Below, in pieces: positions 9,385-19,547 of a stretch of DNA of 64,000 nucleotides. The stretch is from Bradyrhizobium erythrophlei (GTDB taxonomy: Bacteria > Pseudomonadota > Alphaproteobacteria > Rhizobiales > Xanthobacteraceae), in assembly GCA_900129675.1 (NCBI GenBank), contig FSRD01000001.1:3151501-3215500 (forward strand), written 5' to 3'. The translations under genes and the position numbers were made by a program. Positions within the stretch are counted from its first letter, which is position 1. Each line of letters opens with the position of its first letter. The notes beneath the pieces are model-generated. The model was not told where the DNA came from, did no database searches, and saw only the letters and a program-made list of their open reading frames with translations.

Positions 9385-11184
9385 CTAGGCGGGCAGAAGC
9401 TTGCTTCGCGACGGCGCATGCGGACTTGGGGGCGTATCGTCGATCGGCAAGTCGAGAATTTCCTCGAACTCGACGATGTTGTCGATCTCGGTCCCCATCG
9501 CGATATTGGTCACTCGTTCAAGGATGAACTCGACCACGACCGGCACACTGTATCGTGCCATCAGGTCGCGCGCCGTCGAGAACGCTGCCTGCGCGTCCTT
9601 GGGATCGGTCACGCGGATCGCCTTGCAGCCGAGGCCTTCGGCGACCGCGACATGATCGACGCCATAGACGCCAAGTTCCGGAGCGTTGATGTTCTCGAAC
9701 GACAACTGCACGTGATAGTCCATGTCGAACCCGCGCTGCGCCTGGCGGATCAACCCGAGGTAGGAATTGTTTACCACGACGTGGATGTAGGGCAGCTTGA
9801 ACTGTGCGCCGACCGCGAGCTCTTCGATCAGGAACTGGAAATCGTAGTCACCGGAGAGGGCCACGATCTCGCGATGTGGATCGGCGGCGCGCACGCCCAG
9901 CGCCGCCGGCAATGTCCAGCCCAGGGGGCCGGCCTGACCGGCATTGATCCAGTTGCGCGGACGGTAGACGCCGAGGAATTGCGCGCCCGCGATCTGCGAC
10001 AACCCGATCACGCTGACGTAGCAGGTATCGCGCCCGAACGCCTTGCTCATCTCCTCATAGACGCGCTGCGGCTTGATTGGCACGTTGTCGAAATGGCTCT
10101 TGCGGAGCATCGAGCGCTTGCGATCCTGGCACGCCGCAGGCCAGGCCTGACGCTCCTTCAGCTTGCCGGATTTCCGCCGTTCCTTCGCAACTTTGACGAA
10201 CAGTTCAAGCGCCGCCTTGGCGTCGGATGCGATGCCGAGGTCGGGATTGAAGACACGCCCGATCTGGGTCGGCTCGATATCGACATGCACGAAAGTCCGC
10301 CCCTTGGTATAGGTCTCGATCGACCCGGTGTGCCTGTTGGCCCAGCGGTTGCCGATACCGAGCACGAAGTCGGATTCCAGCATCGTCGCATTGCCGTAGC
10401 GATGGCTGGTCTGCAGCCCGACCATCCCCGCCATCAGCACGTGATCATCCGGGATAGCGCCCCAGCCCATCAGCGTCGGCACGACTGGAACGTTGACGAT
10501 CTCCGCGAACGCGACCAGGAGGTCGGATGCATCGGCATTGATGACGCCTCCGCCCGCCACGATCAGCGGACGCTCGGCGGCATTGAGCATATCGAGGGCC
10601 TTCTCGATCTGTTTGCGGGTTGCGGACGGTTTGTAGACCGGCAGTGGTTCATAGCTTTCGTCGTCGAATTCGATTTCCGCAAGTTGCACATCGAGCGGCA
10701 GATCGATGAGCACCGGACCGGGACGTCCCGAACGCATAATGTGGAACGCCTGGCTGAATACACGGGGTACGAGCGCCGGTTCGCGTACGGTCACCGCCCA
10801 CTTCGTCACGGGTTTGGCGATCGACTCGATATCGACGGCCTGAAAATCTTCCTTGTAGAGACGCGAGCGGGGCGCCTGGCCGGTGATGCAAAGGATCGGA
10901 ATCGAATCGGCGATCGCAGAATAAAGACCGGTAATCATATCGGTGCCGGCGGGGCCTGAAGTCCCGATGCAGACACCTATGTTTCCTGCCTTGGCGCGCG
11001 TATAGCCCTCGGCCATGTGGGACGCTCCCTCGACGTGGCGCGCCAGAATGTGGTTGATCGAACCGCGCTTCTTCAGGGCTGAATACAGCGGGTTGATTGC
11101 GGCGCCCGGAACACCGAACGCGCACACAACGCCTTCCTTTTCCAGAATACGCACGGCAGCATCGATTGCTCGCATCTTCGCCAT
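9385..11184 (-). CDS. gcl: Glyoxylate carboligase (tartronate-semialdehyde synthase)
   Basis: Joins two glyoxylate molecules into tartronate semialdehyde and CO2, using thiamine diphosphate and a structural FAD. From the ATG at 11184 (behind GGGGTG) the protein is 599 residues and opens [18 protein letters not shown], as in E. coli Gcl; an in-frame ATG 21 codons upstream is less likely. The position taken by the near-universal catalytic glutamate of these enzymes is valine here (ILARHVEG, Val51), the hallmark of Gcl. The cofactor motif ([12 protein letters not shown] followed by VVNNSYLGL) is complete. First gene of the glyoxylate operon. In the 228-bp leader a weak TTCC-N8-GGAA repeat at 11263-11278 could be an IclR-family site (speculative). 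Confidence 0.96.
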   Translation of the reverse strand: MAKMRAIDAAVRILEKEGVVCAFGVPGAAINPLYSALKKRGSINHILARHVEGASHMAEGYTRAKAGNIGVCIGTSGPAGTDMITGLYSAIADSIPILCITGQAPRSRLYKEDFQAVDIESIAKPVTKWAVTVREPALVPRVFSQAFHIMRSGRPGPVLIDLPLDVQLAEIEFDDESYEPLPVYKPSATRKQIEKALDMLNAAERPLIVAGGGVINADASDLLVAFAEIVNVPVVPTLMGWGAIPDDHVLMAGMVGLQTSHRYGNATMLESDFVLGIGNRWANRHTGSIETYTKGRTFVHVDIEPTQIGRVFNPDLGIASDAKAALELFVKVAKERRKSGKLKERQAWPAACQDRKRSMLRKSHFDNVPIKPQRVYEEMSKAFGRDTCYVSVIGLSQIAGAQFLGVYRPRNWINAGQAGPLGWTLPAALGVRAADPHREIVALSGDYDFQFLIEELAVGAQFKLPYIHVVVNNSYLGLIRQAQRGFDMDYHVQLSFENINAPELGVYGVDHVAVAEGLGCKAIRVTDPKDAQAAFSTARDLMARYSVPVVVEFILERVTNIAMGTEIDNIVEFEEILDLPIDDTPPSPHAPSRSKLLPA

Positions 11185-11412
11185 TTCACACCCCGTTGAT
11201 TTATTTGGTTCGGGCGTGATCATCGGGGGAGGGAGGGAGTATCTCAATGAGTTTGAATTTGTTTCCCATCATGCGGAATGGATCGCGAAGTATGCGCGAT
11301 ATCAGACGATTAGGCGGATTCAAAAATGGAAGATATCGGGTGTGAACGAACGTGGCCGACGCACGCGATAACCGCTTGCCGGTGAGAACACCGCGATCCC
11401 GGAAATTCTGGC

Positions 11413-12273
11413 TCAGCAAGACTTTGCGTCGGGCATCGTGCCGCCGAGCGCTCTGGTCAGTTCGGCCGCGACTTCCTGCACGAGCTTCCCGAGAACAGGC
11501 AGGCGGTCGTTCGGAACGCGAGAGGCCTTGCCCGACACCGAGATGGCAGCAAGCGGTTCGCTGCAATCGTCGTAGACGACGGCGGAGACACAGCGCAGGC
11601 CGATCAGGGCTTCTTCATCATCGATCGAATAACCTTGCTGCCTGATGTCGTGGAGCGATTTGCAGAGCTCGCCGGCGCGCACGATGGATTTCGACGTCAG
11701 CCTAGGCATGCCCTCACGCTGAATGATCGCGAAGACGTCCTGTTCGGAATAGGTCGAGAGCAGAGCCTTGCCGAGCCCCGAGGCAACCATCGGGACCCGG
11801 CCACCGACTTTGGTGACAGATCGCATGATCTCCCGGCTTTCGACCCGGGTCAGAACAACCATCGCGCCGTCGTCGACGACGGCGAGGTTTGCCGTTTCGC
11901 GCGTCTGGTCGCGAAGCTTGCGAAGATAGGGCAACGCCTGTGTCACGAAATTGCGGCGCCGAACGAATGTCGAGCCGACAGCGAAGCTTTGCGCCCCGAT
12001 GTGCCACATGGATTCGTCGCGATCGAACTGGACGAACCGCCGCTTCTCCAGCGTTGTCAGCAATCGGTGAACCGTCGAAGGCGACAAGCCCGTGCGCACC
12101 GCGAGGTCCGTCAGCCGATATCCCTCGTCATCCTCGGCCAGCGTTTCGATAATCAGGAGAGCACGATCTACCGATTGTACGCCGCCGTCGCCGGGATCGG
12201 GATCGCTATCCGAACGGGATTTCAGCTCGATGGCCTTGCGGCGGATCACGTTTCTCTTCATCGCGACCTGCAT
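11413..12273 (-). CDS. IclR-family transcriptional regulator of the oxalate/glyoxylate island
   Basis: The 286-residue protein has an N-terminal winged helix (VQSVDRALLIIETLAED, then LTDLAVRTGLSPSTVHRLL) and the C-terminal IclR effector domain (VVDDGAMVVLTRVES, VPMVASGLGKALLS, GYSIDDEEALIGLRCVSA). Family members bind small acids such as glyoxylate. It lies between the gcl operon (same strand, 228 bp downstream) and the divergent oxc gene, so it is the obvious local regulator of one or both. A second ATG at 12261 is an alternative start. A perfect minus-strand TTGACA at 12471-12476 could be its -35 box, with operator A just downstream; the matching -10 is weak. Confidence 0.9.
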   Translation of the reverse strand: MQVAMKRNVIRRKAIELKSRSDSDPDPGDGGVQSVDRALLIIETLAEDDEGYRLTDLAVRTGLSPSTVHRLLTTLEKRRFVQFDRDESMWHIGAQSFAVGSTFVRRRNFVTQALPYLRKLRDQTRETANLAVVDDGAMVVLTRVESREIMRSVTKVGGRVPMVASGLGKALLSTYSEQDVFAIIQREGMPRLTSKSIVRAGELCKSLHDIRQQGYSIDDEEALIGLRCVSAVVYDDCSEPLAAISVSGKASRVPNDRLPVLGKLVQEVAAELTRALGGTMPDAKSC

Positions 12274-12442
12274 TCATCCGTAGGTGTGAAGACGTGTTCG
12301 CTTGCTCGATTTCAAATTCCGCTTTGCACGCCCGCCGCCATCAGGCTTTTTCGCGTTTCGCCTCGTTCCCGGCGCCCGGGATGCCGCCGCTTTCGCCGGG
12401 CAGCGTTCGCACAATGAGCCGGCAAGGATCTGCTGGCGCGGG

Positions 12443-12459
12443 TGGCATTTGGTATGCCA
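12443..12459. promoter_or_regulatory. Operator copy A, TGGYAT-N5-ATRCCA
   Basis: The bases TGGCAT-TTGGT-ATGCCA form a 6-bp inverted repeat with a 5-bp centre. Copies with the same spacing occur at 12528 and 15969. It lies in the iclR-oxc intergenic region, immediately downstream of a minus-strand TTGACA, where a bound repressor would block transcription toward iclR. Confidence 0.55.
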
Positions 12460-12527
12460 ATAGAGAATTTTGTCAAGAGTGTTTCCCAAAAATGCACATA
12501 TTTATCGAGGAAATAGTCTTGACCATC

Positions 12528-12544
12528 TGGTATCTGGCATGCCA
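12528..12544. promoter_or_regulatory. Operator copy B in the oxc promoter
   Basis: TGGTAT-CTGGC-ATGCCA, extended to TCTGGTAT...ATGCCAGA on the outside. It begins just after a TTGACC that could serve as the -35 box for oxc, and it ends 83 bp before the oxc ATG. The inner TCTGGCATGCCAGA is itself a perfect 14-bp palindrome. The layout suggests repression by occlusion. Confidence 0.6.
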
Positions 12545-12627
12545 GATTAACCATGGTTTCGCTTGGGGCGGCGACACAGAAGACGACAAGCTCGTCCACA
12601 TCAGGAAACAGCCGGGGAGAAAGCGGA

Positions 12628-14358
12628 ATGTCCGTAGCGGTACTGCAGAGCATTGCAACTGAAGCCGAGCGCGAGCTGACCGACGGCTTTAACCTGATGA
12701 TCGATGCGCTGAAGCTCAACGGGCTCACCACGATCTACGGGGTGCCGGGCATTCCGATCACGGATTTCGGCCGCATGGCGCAGGCCGCGGGCATCCGGGT
12801 CATTTCATTCCGCCACGAGCAGAACGCCGGCAACGCGGCCTCGATCGCGGGCTTCCTGACCAAAAAGCCCGGCGTCTGTCTGACGGTTTCGGCGCCGGGT
12901 TTTCTGAACGGCCTCACCGCGCTGGCGCACGCCACCACCAACTGCTTTCCGATGATCCTGATCTCGGGCTCGTCGGAGCGCGAGATCGTCGACCTGCAGC
13001 AGGGCGACTATGAAGAGATGGACCAGCTCGCGATCGCCAAACCGCTGTGCAAGGCCGCGTTCCGGGTGCTGCACGCCGCCGACATCGGCATTGGCCTCGC
13101 CCGCGCGATCCGGGCCGCGGTCTCGGGCCGTCCGGGCGGCGTCTATCTCGATCTGCCGGCCAAACTGTTCGGCCAGGTGATGGATGCCGAAGCCGGCAAG
13201 AAGTCGCTGGTCAAGGTGATCGACGCCGCGCCGGCGCAGATACCCGCGCCCTCGGCGGTCAAGCGCGCGCTCGATGTCCTGAAAAGCGCAAAGCGTCCGC
13301 TGATCATCCTCGGCAAGGGCGCGGCCTACGCCCAGGCCGACGACGCGATCAAGAGCCTGGTCGAGAAGAGCGGCATTCCGTTCCTGCCGATGAGCATGGC
13401 CAAGGGATTGTTGTCCGACACCCATCCGCAATGCGCGGGCGCGGCGCGCTCGACGGTGCTGAAGGACTCCGACGTCGTGATGCTGATCGGCGCGCGCCTC
13501 AACTGGCTGTTGTCGCACGGCAAGGGCAAGAGCTGGGGCGATCAGCCGAAAAAATTCATCCAGATCGACATCGAGCCGAAGGAGATGGACTCCAATGTCG
13601 AGATCGTGGCCCCCGTGGTCGGCGACATCGGCTCCTGCGTCACGGCGCTGCTCGAGGGCATGGGCGCCAACTGGACGGCGGCGCCGTCCGACTGGACCGG
13701 CGCGGTCGCCAAGAAGCGCGAAGAGAACGTCGCCAAGATGGCGCCGCGGCTGATGAACAACAACTCGCCGATGGACTACCACGGCGCGCTCGGCGTGCTC
13801 CGGACCATCATCAAGGAACGGCCGGACGCCATCCTCGTCAACGAGGGCGCCAACACGCTCGACCTCGCCCGCGGCGTCATCGACATGTACCAGCCGCGCA
13901 AGCGGCTCGACGTCGGCACCTGGGGCGTGATGGGCATCGGCATGGGCTATGCCATCGCGGCGGCCATCGAGACCGGCAAGCCGGTGCTCGCGGTCGAAGG
14001 CGACTCGGCGTTCGGCTTCTCCGGCATGGAGGTCGAGACGATCTGCCGCTACAAGCTGCCGGTCTGCATCGTGATCTTCAACAATGACGGCATCTACCGC
14101 GGCACCGACGTCAATTCCGCCGGCGCCGATCCCGCGCCCACCGTGTTCGTCAAGGGTTCGCGCTACGACAGGATGATGGAAGCGTTCGGCGGCGTCGGCG
14201 TCAACGCGACGTCGCCGGACGAACTGAAGCGCGCCGTCAACGAGGCGATGGATTCCGGCAAGCCGACCCTGATCAACGCGGTGATCGATCCCGCCGCCGG
14301 CTCCGAAAGCGGCCGCATCGGCAACCTCAATCCGCAAAGCATCTTGAAGAAGAAGTGA
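12628..14358 (+). CDS. oxc: Oxalyl-CoA decarboxylase
   Basis: Decarboxylates oxalyl-CoA to formyl-CoA and CO2 with thiamine diphosphate. From the ATG at 12628 (preceded by GGGGAGAAAGCGGA) the protein is 576 residues. The catalytic glutamate is in [12 protein letters not shown] (Glu64), the FAD-like middle domain follows, and the cofactor motif [18 protein letters not shown] leads to [10 protein letters not shown]. An in-frame upstream start at 12553 would put the operator inside the coding region and is rejected. frc follows 61 bp later on the same strand, giving the standard oxalate decarboxylation pair. The divergent IclR gene and operator B mark its control region. Confidence 0.96.
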   Translation: MSVAVLQSIATEAERELTDGFNLMIDALKLNGLTTIYGVPGIPITDFGRMAQAAGIRVISFRHEQNAGNAASIAGFLTKKPGVCLTVSAPGFLNGLTALAHATTNCFPMILISGSSEREIVDLQQGDYEEMDQLAIAKPLCKAAFRVLHAADIGIGLARAIRAAVSGRPGGVYLDLPAKLFGQVMDAEAGKKSLVKVIDAAPAQIPAPSAVKRALDVLKSAKRPLIILGKGAAYAQADDAIKSLVEKSGIPFLPMSMAKGLLSDTHPQCAGAARSTVLKDSDVVMLIGARLNWLLSHGKGKSWGDQPKKFIQIDIEPKEMDSNVEIVAPVVGDIGSCVTALLEGMGANWTAAPSDWTGAVAKKREENVAKMAPRLMNNNSPMDYHGALGVLRTIIKERPDAILVNEGANTLDLARGVIDMYQPRKRLDVGTWGVMGIGMGYAIAAAIETGKPVLAVEGDSAFGFSGMEVETICRYKLPVCIVIFNNDGIYRGTDVNSAGADPAPTVFVKGSRYDRMMEAFGGVGVNATSPDELKRAVNEAMDSGKPTLINAVIDPAAGSESGRIGNLNPQSILKKK

Positions 14359-14419
14359 ACCGACCTTCAACCCCCAATACGCCCTGCCGATGCGTGGGCG
14401 AGAGTATGGAGCAAAGACG

Positions 14420-15697
14420 ATGACAAAGGCGCTCAAGGGCGTTCGCATTCTCGATTTCACCCACGTCCAGTCGGGACCGACCTGCACGCAATTGCTGGCC
14501 TGGTTCGGCGCCGACGTGATCAAGGTCGAGCGCCCCGGCGTCGGCGACATCACGCGCGGCCAGCTGCAGGACATTCCCAATGTCGACAGCCTGTACTTCA
14601 CCATGCTCAACCACAACAAGCGCTCGATCACCCTCGACACCAAGAACCCGAAGGGCAAGGAAGTCCTCACCGCCCTGATCAAGAGCTGCGACGTGCTGGT
14701 GGAGAATTTCGGCCCCGGCGTGCTCGACCGCATGGGTTTCCCCTGGGAGAAGATCCAGAGCATCAACCCGAAGATGATCGTGGCCTCGATCAAGGGTTTT
14801 GGTCCCGGCCCGTACGAGGACTGCAAGGTCTATGAGAACGTCGCCCAGTGCACCGGCGGCGCCGCCTCCACCACCGGCTTCCGCGACGGGCTGCCGCTCG
14901 TCACCGGCGCGCAGATCGGCGACAGCGGCACCGGCCTGCACCTGGCGCTCGGCATCGTCACCGCGCTCTATCAGCGCACCGTCACCGGCCGCGGCCAGAA
15001 GGTCACCGCGGCGATGCAGGACGGCGTCCTCAATCTCGCCCGCGTCAAACTGCGCGACCAGCAGCGCCTCGCCCACGGGCCGCTGAAGGAATACAGCCAG
15101 TTCGGCGAGGGCATTCCGTTCGGCGACGCGGTGCCGCGCGCCGGCAACGATTCCGGCGGCGGCCAGCCCGGCCGCATCCTCAAATGCAAGGGCTGGGAGA
15201 CCGATCCCAACGCCTACATCTATTTCATCACGCAGGCGCCGGTCTGGGAGAAGATCTGCGACGTGATCGGCGAACCCGGCTGGAAGACCCATCCCGACTA
15301 CGCCAAGCCGCCGGCCCGGCTGTCTCGGCTCAATGAGATCTTCGCGCGGATCGAACAGTGGACGATGACCAAGACCAAGTTCGAGGCGATGGACATCCTC
15401 AACAAGGACGACATCCCCTGCGGCCCGATCCTGTCGATGAAGGAGATCGCGGAAGACCAGTCGCTGCGCGCGACCGGCACCGTGGTCGAGGTCGATCATC
15501 CGACCCGCGGCAAGTACATCTCGGTCGGCAATCCGATCAAGCTGTCGGACAGCCCGAGCGAGGTGACCCGCTCGCCGCTGCTCGGCGAGCACACCGACGA
15601 AATCCTGCGCCAGGTGCTCGGCTTCACCGACCATCAGGTCGCCGAGATCCACAATTCCGGCGCCCTCGATCCGCCGCGGAAGCAGGCAGCGGAGTAA
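14420..15697 (+). CDS. frc: Formyl-CoA:oxalate CoA-transferase
   Basis: Moves CoA from formyl-CoA to oxalate, making oxalyl-CoA and formate, and so closes the cycle with Oxc. The protein is 425 residues from the ATG at 14420 (GGAGC upstream). Class III CoA-transferase features are clear: [27 protein letters not shown] at the N-terminus, with Gln17 of the glycine/glutamine loop, written here as HVQSGPTC, and the catalytic aspartate in QIGDSGTG (Asp168, equivalent to the family Asp169). The size matches the Oxalobacter enzyme closely. It is the downstream partner of oxc. The 342 bp that follow hold a half-operator, a terminator and operator copy C before the transporter gene. Confidence 0.95.
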   Translation: MTKALKGVRILDFTHVQSGPTCTQLLAWFGADVIKVERPGVGDITRGQLQDIPNVDSLYFTMLNHNKRSITLDTKNPKGKEVLTALIKSCDVLVENFGPGVLDRMGFPWEKIQSINPKMIVASIKGFGPGPYEDCKVYENVAQCTGGAASTTGFRDGLPLVTGAQIGDSGTGLHLALGIVTALYQRTVTGRGQKVTAAMQDGVLNLARVKLRDQQRLAHGPLKEYSQFGEGIPFGDAVPRAGNDSGGGQPGRILKCKGWETDPNAYIYFITQAPVWEKICDVIGEPGWKTHPDYAKPPARLSRLNEIFARIEQWTMTKTKFEAMDILNKDDIPCGPILSMKEIAEDQSLRATGTVVEVDHPTRGKYISVGNPIKLSDSPSEVTRSPLLGEHTDEILRQVLGFTDHQVAEIHNSGALDPPRKQAAE

Positions 15698-15720
15698 GCG
15701 ACATCAGAGCCCTCAAGGTC

Positions 15721-15737
15721 TGGCATCTGGTATATCT
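15721..15737. promoter_or_regulatory. Degenerate operator-like sequence after frc
   Basis: TGGCAT-CTGGT-ATATCT keeps a perfect left arm of the 17-bp operator and loses most of the right arm. It lies 24 bp past the frc stop and before the terminator at 15857, so no gene start is directly served by it. It may be a decayed site or an auxiliary half-site. Confidence 0.3.
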
Positions 15738-15856
15738 AACCGGTTACGGGACCAATGGATTCGACCTCCAGCCCGTTCGTCAAAATCCGCGATGTGCAGC
15801 CCCTGATTTGATTTCACACCTGGCTACCGTGTCTGCACGACAGTCTCTCCCAAACT

Positions 15857-15886
15857 AAGCCCCGAATTTCGGGGCTTTCTTTTTTT
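15857..15886 (+). terminator. Rho-independent terminator of oxc-frc
   Basis: AAGCCCCGAA and TTCGGGGCTT pair as a 9-10 bp stem with a minimal loop, followed directly by TCTTTTTTT. This is the cleanest intrinsic terminator in the window. It separates oxc-frc from the antiporter gene, which therefore needs its own promoter, in line with operator copy C at 15969. Confidence 0.85.
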
Positions 15887-15968
15887 GACACAATATTTCA
15901 CGCACTAACGGGATCGGCGTAACAAGCGCGATTTTTTTTGAAGTTCCGCAAACTATTCGCTTGCCATC

Positions 15969-15985
15969 TGGTATATTGCATACCA
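15969..15985. promoter_or_regulatory. Operator copy C upstream of the antiporter
   Basis: TGGTAT-ATTGC-ATACCA, extended to TCTGGTAT...ATACCAGA, the most symmetric copy. Its left flank TTGCCATC parallels the TTGACCATC next to copy B, so both probably follow a -35 box. It ends 54 bp before the antiporter ATG. Confidence 0.6.
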
Positions 15986-16039
15986 GACTGGCGTGAAGCA
16001 CAGGACGAGGCTCATTTCAAAACCAGGCCCGGAGGAAGC

Positions 16040-17356
16040 ATGACAATCACGACAAAGGCTGCTGCGTTGCCGACGGTTGAAGGCAAGAATTTCCGCTGGC
16101 TGCAACTCGCGATGGGTATTGCCTGCATGGCGATGATCGCGAACCTGCAATACGGCTGGACCCTGTTCGTCGATCCGATCGACGCAAAATTTCACTGGGG
16201 CCGCGCAGCTATTCAGTTGGCTTTCACTCTCTTTGTGCTCACCGAAACCTGGCTGGTGCCGATCGAGGCATGGTTTGTCGACAAATATGGTCCGCGCATT
16301 GTCGTCATGTTCGGCGGAGTCATGATCGCCCTCGCCTGGGTCTTAAATTCTTACGCCACTTCGCTGACGATGCTTTACGTCGCCGCCGTGTTCGGCGGAA
16401 TCGGTGCAGGCTCGGTCTACGGAACATGCGTCGGCAATGCCCTGAAATGGTTTCCTGACCGGCGAGGTGTTGCCGCCGGCGCGACCGCGGCCGGTTTCGG
16501 CGCCGGTGCCGCCATCACGGTCGTGCCGATCGCGCAGATGATCGCTTCCAGCGGATACCAAAGCGCGTTCCTTACATTCGGCATCGGGCAGGGCCTGATC
16601 GTCTTTGTTCTGGCAATCTTCATCCGCAAGCCGTCGCAAGCGATGGCGGTGACAAAGAAGCAGCTCAACCTGCCCCAAACCAAGATCGACTTCACGCCGC
16701 CACAGGTGCTGCGCAGCCCAATATTCTGGGTCATGTATCTGGTGTTTGTGATGGTCGCCGCGGGCGGTCTCATGACGGCAGCCCAGATCGCGCCGATCGC
16801 GCATGACTTCAAGATCGCGAACGAACCCGTAAGTCTTCTGGGCTTTCAGATGGCGGCATTGACCTTTGCAATATCGCTCGACCGGATTTTCGACGGCTTC
16901 GGCCGCCCGCTCTTCGGTTGGCTGTCTGACACCATTGGCCGCGAGCATACGATGTTCATTGCGTTCGGGACGGCAGCGCTCATGGTGCTGATCCTCTCCG
17001 TCTTTGGCAATATCCCAATCGTCTTCGTCCTTGCGACCGCTGTGTATTTCGGCGTGTTCGGCGAAATCTACAGCCTGTTTCCCGCAACCAGCGGCGATAC
17101 CTTTGGCGCCAAATTTGCGACCACCAATAACGGCATGCTCTACACCGCCAAGGGAACTGCCGCGCTGCTGGTCCCACTCGCGAGCCTGGTTGCGACAACC
17201 TACGGCTGGCAGGCGGTCTTTGTTATCGCTGTCGGCCTGAACGCCACTGCAGCGCTGCTTGCATTGTTCGTGATCAAGCCGATGCGACGTGCGTTCATTC
17301 TGGGCAATGAAGCCGCTCGCGTCGACGCAAATACGCGGACGGTGGGCGTGGTTTGA
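16040..17356 (+). CDS. oxlT: Oxalate/formate antiporter (OFA family, MFS)
   Basis: Inner-membrane carrier predicted to import oxalate in exchange for formate. From the ATG at 16040 (behind GGAGG) the protein is 438 residues with about twelve hydrophobic segments. The N-terminal MFS pattern is visible: LQYGWTLFVDPIDAKFHWGRAAIQLAF, where the family has NLQYGWTLF, then FVDKYGPR and GIGAGSVYGTCVGNALKWFPDRRG, a typical OFA signature. The second half has FGWLSDTIGREHTMF. Position between frc and sucCD, and its own operator copy, tie it to oxalate. Substrate is inferred from family and context; other OFA members carry different monocarboxylates or dicarboxylates. Confidence 0.88.
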   Translation: MTITTKAAALPTVEGKNFRWLQLAMGIACMAMIANLQYGWTLFVDPIDAKFHWGRAAIQLAFTLFVLTETWLVPIEAWFVDKYGPRIVVMFGGVMIALAWVLNSYATSLTMLYVAAVFGGIGAGSVYGTCVGNALKWFPDRRGVAAGATAAGFGAGAAITVVPIAQMIASSGYQSAFLTFGIGQGLIVFVLAIFIRKPSQAMAVTKKQLNLPQTKIDFTPPQVLRSPIFWVMYLVFVMVAAGGLMTAAQIAPIAHDFKIANEPVSLLGFQMAALTFAISLDRIFDGFGRPLFGWLSDTIGREHTMFIAFGTAALMVLILSVFGNIPIVFVLATAVYFGVFGEIYSLFPATSGDTFGAKFATTNNGMLYTAKGTAALLVPLASLVATTYGWQAVFVIAVGLNATAALLALFVIKPMRRAFILGNEAARVDANTRTVGVV

Positions 17357-17453
17357 GCGCCACTGTTTGAAAATCCAGGCGAGGTGAACATCCGTGCACC
17401 TCTCTTTTTCGTCTCCAAAGTACTGGCATCAAAATACAAGAGTCGAGGACGGC

Positions 17454-18656
17454 ATGAATATCCATGAATACCAGAGCAAGGCCATTCTAAAGAGCTTCGG
17501 CGCACCGGTCTCTCAAGGTCAAGCGGCGCTGACAGTTGAAGAAGCCGTCGCTGCGGCCAAGACGCTCCCGGGCCCAGTGTACGTGGTGAAATCTCAAATC
17601 CATGCCGGCGGCCGCGGCAAAGGCAAATTCAAGGAATTGCCGGCCGGTGCAAAGGGCGGTGTGCGGCTCGCCAAATCAATCGATGAAGTGGCCGCCTGCG
17701 CAAGGGAAATGCTCGGCCGCACGCTGGTCACCGCGCAGACTGGTCCCGCGGGCAAGCAGGTCAACCGCCTGTATATCGAGGACGGCTGCGACATCGAGAA
17801 GGAGTTCTACCTATCGATGCTGGTCGATCGCGAAACGTCGCGCGTCTCTTTCGTTGTCTCGACCGAAGGCGGGATGGATATCGAAAAGGTTGCGCATGAT
17901 ACGCCCGACAAAATCGTGACCTTCTCGGTCGATCCCGCAACCGGCATCATGGCGCATCACGGACGCGCAGTGGCCCGCGCGCTCGGCCTCAAGGGTGATC
18001 TCGCAAAGCAGGCAGAGAAGCTGGCGGCGCAGCTCTACAAAGCCTTTGTCGGCACCGACATGGCGATGCTTGAGATCAATCCGCTGGTTGTCACCAGGCA
18101 GGGCGAGTTGCGTTGCCTCGATGCCAAGGTCAGCTTCGATTCGAACGCGTTGTACCGGCATTCCGACCTGGTCGAGCTGCGCGACCTGACGGAGGAGGAC
18201 GAGAAGGAGATCGAAGCGTCGAAGCACGATCTCAACTACATCGCGCTGGAGGGCACGATCGGCTGCATGGTCAACGGCGCCGGTCTGGCCATGGCGACCA
18301 TGGACATCATCAAGCTTTACGGCGCAACGCCGGCAAACTTCCTCGACGTCGGCGGCGGAGCGACCAAGGAGAAGGTCGCGGCGGCATTCCGGATCATCAC
18401 GTCCGATCCGCATGTTGAGGGAATTCTGGTCAATATCTTCGGCGGCATCATGCGCTGCGATGTCGTTGCCGAGGGCGTGGTCGCGGCCGTGCGGGAAGTC
18501 GGCTTGACGGTACCGCTGGTGGTGCGGCTCGAAGGCACCAATGTCGAGCTTGGCAAGAAAATCATCAAAGAGTCCGGTCTCAATGTCGTGCCGGCGGACA
18601 ACCTCGACGATGCCGCACAAAAGATCGTCAGAGCCACACGAAGGGAGGCCGCGTAA
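17454..18656 (+). CDS. sucC: Succinate-CoA ligase, beta subunit (island paralogue)
   Basis: ATP-grasp subunit of an ADP-forming acyl-CoA synthetase. The 400-residue protein opens [19 protein letters not shown] and has the nucleotide-grasp segment [25 protein letters not shown], and the C-terminal ligase domain ([29 protein letters not shown]). Its stop codon overlaps the sucD start by one base (TAATG). A main sucCD copy normally sits with the citric-acid-cycle genes; this one lies in an oxalate island, so it may supply or recycle CoA esters for oxalate activation. Malate thiokinase (MtkA) is a close relative and cannot be excluded by reading alone. Confidence 0.85.
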   Translation: MNIHEYQSKAILKSFGAPVSQGQAALTVEEAVAAAKTLPGPVYVVKSQIHAGGRGKGKFKELPAGAKGGVRLAKSIDEVAACAREMLGRTLVTAQTGPAGKQVNRLYIEDGCDIEKEFYLSMLVDRETSRVSFVVSTEGGMDIEKVAHDTPDKIVTFSVDPATGIMAHHGRAVARALGLKGDLAKQAEKLAAQLYKAFVGTDMAMLEINPLVVTRQGELRCLDAKVSFDSNALYRHSDLVELRDLTEEDEKEIEASKHDLNYIALEGTIGCMVNGAGLAMATMDIIKLYGATPANFLDVGGGATKEKVAAAFRIITSDPHVEGILVNIFGGIMRCDVVAEGVVAAVREVGLTVPLVVRLEGTNVELGKKIIKESGLNVVPADNLDDAAQKIVRATRREAA

Positions 18657-19540
18657 TGGCTATTCTGATTGACGGCAATACCAAGGTCATTTGCCAGGGT
18701 TTCACGGGTAAAAACGGAACCTTCCACTCCGAGCAGGCCGTGCTTTACGGCACCAAGATGGTCGGCGGCACCTCGCCCGGCAAAGGAAGCACCCGGCATC
18801 TCGACTTGCCGGTGTTCGATACCGTGGCCGAAGCTCGCGAAAAGACCGGCGCGGATGCCAGCGTGATTTATGTCCCGCCGCCGGGCGCGGCGGACGCGAT
18901 TTGCGAAGCGATCGATGCCGAGATTCCGCTCATCGTCTGTATCACCGAGGGCATTCCGGTGGCGGACATGATCAAGGTCGGCCGAGCGCTCGACGGTTCA
19001 AAGTCCCGGCTGATTGGCCCGAATTGCCCCGGCGTGATGACGGCCGGTGAATGCAAGATCGGAATCATGCCCGGCAATATCTTCCAGAAGGGAAACGTCG
19101 GAATCGTTTCTCGCTCGGGAACGCTGACGTACGAGGCGGTATATCAGACCACCGCAGAGGGGCTCGGGCAGACCACCGCGGTCGGCATCGGCGGCGATCC
19201 GGTCAAGGGTACCGACTTCATCGCAATGCTTGAGCTGTTCCTCGCCGATCCGGCGACTAAATCCATCATCATGATCGGCGAGATCGGCGGCTCGTCGGAA
19301 GAGGACGCCGCGCAGTTCATCAAGGATGAGGCAAAACGCGGCCGAAAGAAGCCGATGGTCGGCTTCATCGCAGGGCGTACGGCCCCTCCGGGCCGCCGCA
19401 TGGGCCATGCCGGTGCGATCATCTCCGGCGGAAAGGGTGATGCGGAATCCAAGATCGCCGCGATGGAGGGCGCCGGCATTCGTGTGTCTCCTTCGCCGGC
19501 GCGTCTTGGGAAGACGTTGATCGACGTGCTGAAGGGATAA
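18656..19540 (+). CDS. sucD: Succinate-CoA ligase, alpha subunit (island paralogue)
   Basis: CoA-binding subunit with the phosphohistidine, partner of the preceding gene. The 294-residue protein shows [22 protein letters not shown] at the N-terminus (CoA-binding domain), [46 protein letters not shown], and the active-site histidine in [14 protein letters not shown]. All catalytic segments are intact. It is translationally coupled to sucC and followed 8 bp later by the PanE-family gene, so sucC-sucD-panE probably form one transcript. Confidence 0.87.
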   Translation: MAILIDGNTKVICQGFTGKNGTFHSEQAVLYGTKMVGGTSPGKGSTRHLDLPVFDTVAEAREKTGADASVIYVPPPGAADAICEAIDAEIPLIVCITEGIPVADMIKVGRALDGSKSRLIGPNCPGVMTAGECKIGIMPGNIFQKGNVGIVSRSGTLTYEAVYQTTAEGLGQTTAVGIGGDPVKGTDFIAMLELFLADPATKSIIMIGEIGGSSEEDAAQFIKDEAKRGRKKPMVGFIAGRTAPPGRRMGHAGAIISGGKGDAESKIAAMEGAGIRVSPSPARLGKTLIDVLKG

Positions 19541-19547
19541 CCGGGTC

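Noticed and set aside
12805..14826. 673-codon minus-strand ORF opposite oxc and frc
   Set aside because: It lies antisense to two clear enzyme genes, its composition (arginine, aspartate and histidine rich) is that of a GC-driven shadow frame, and it has no domain.
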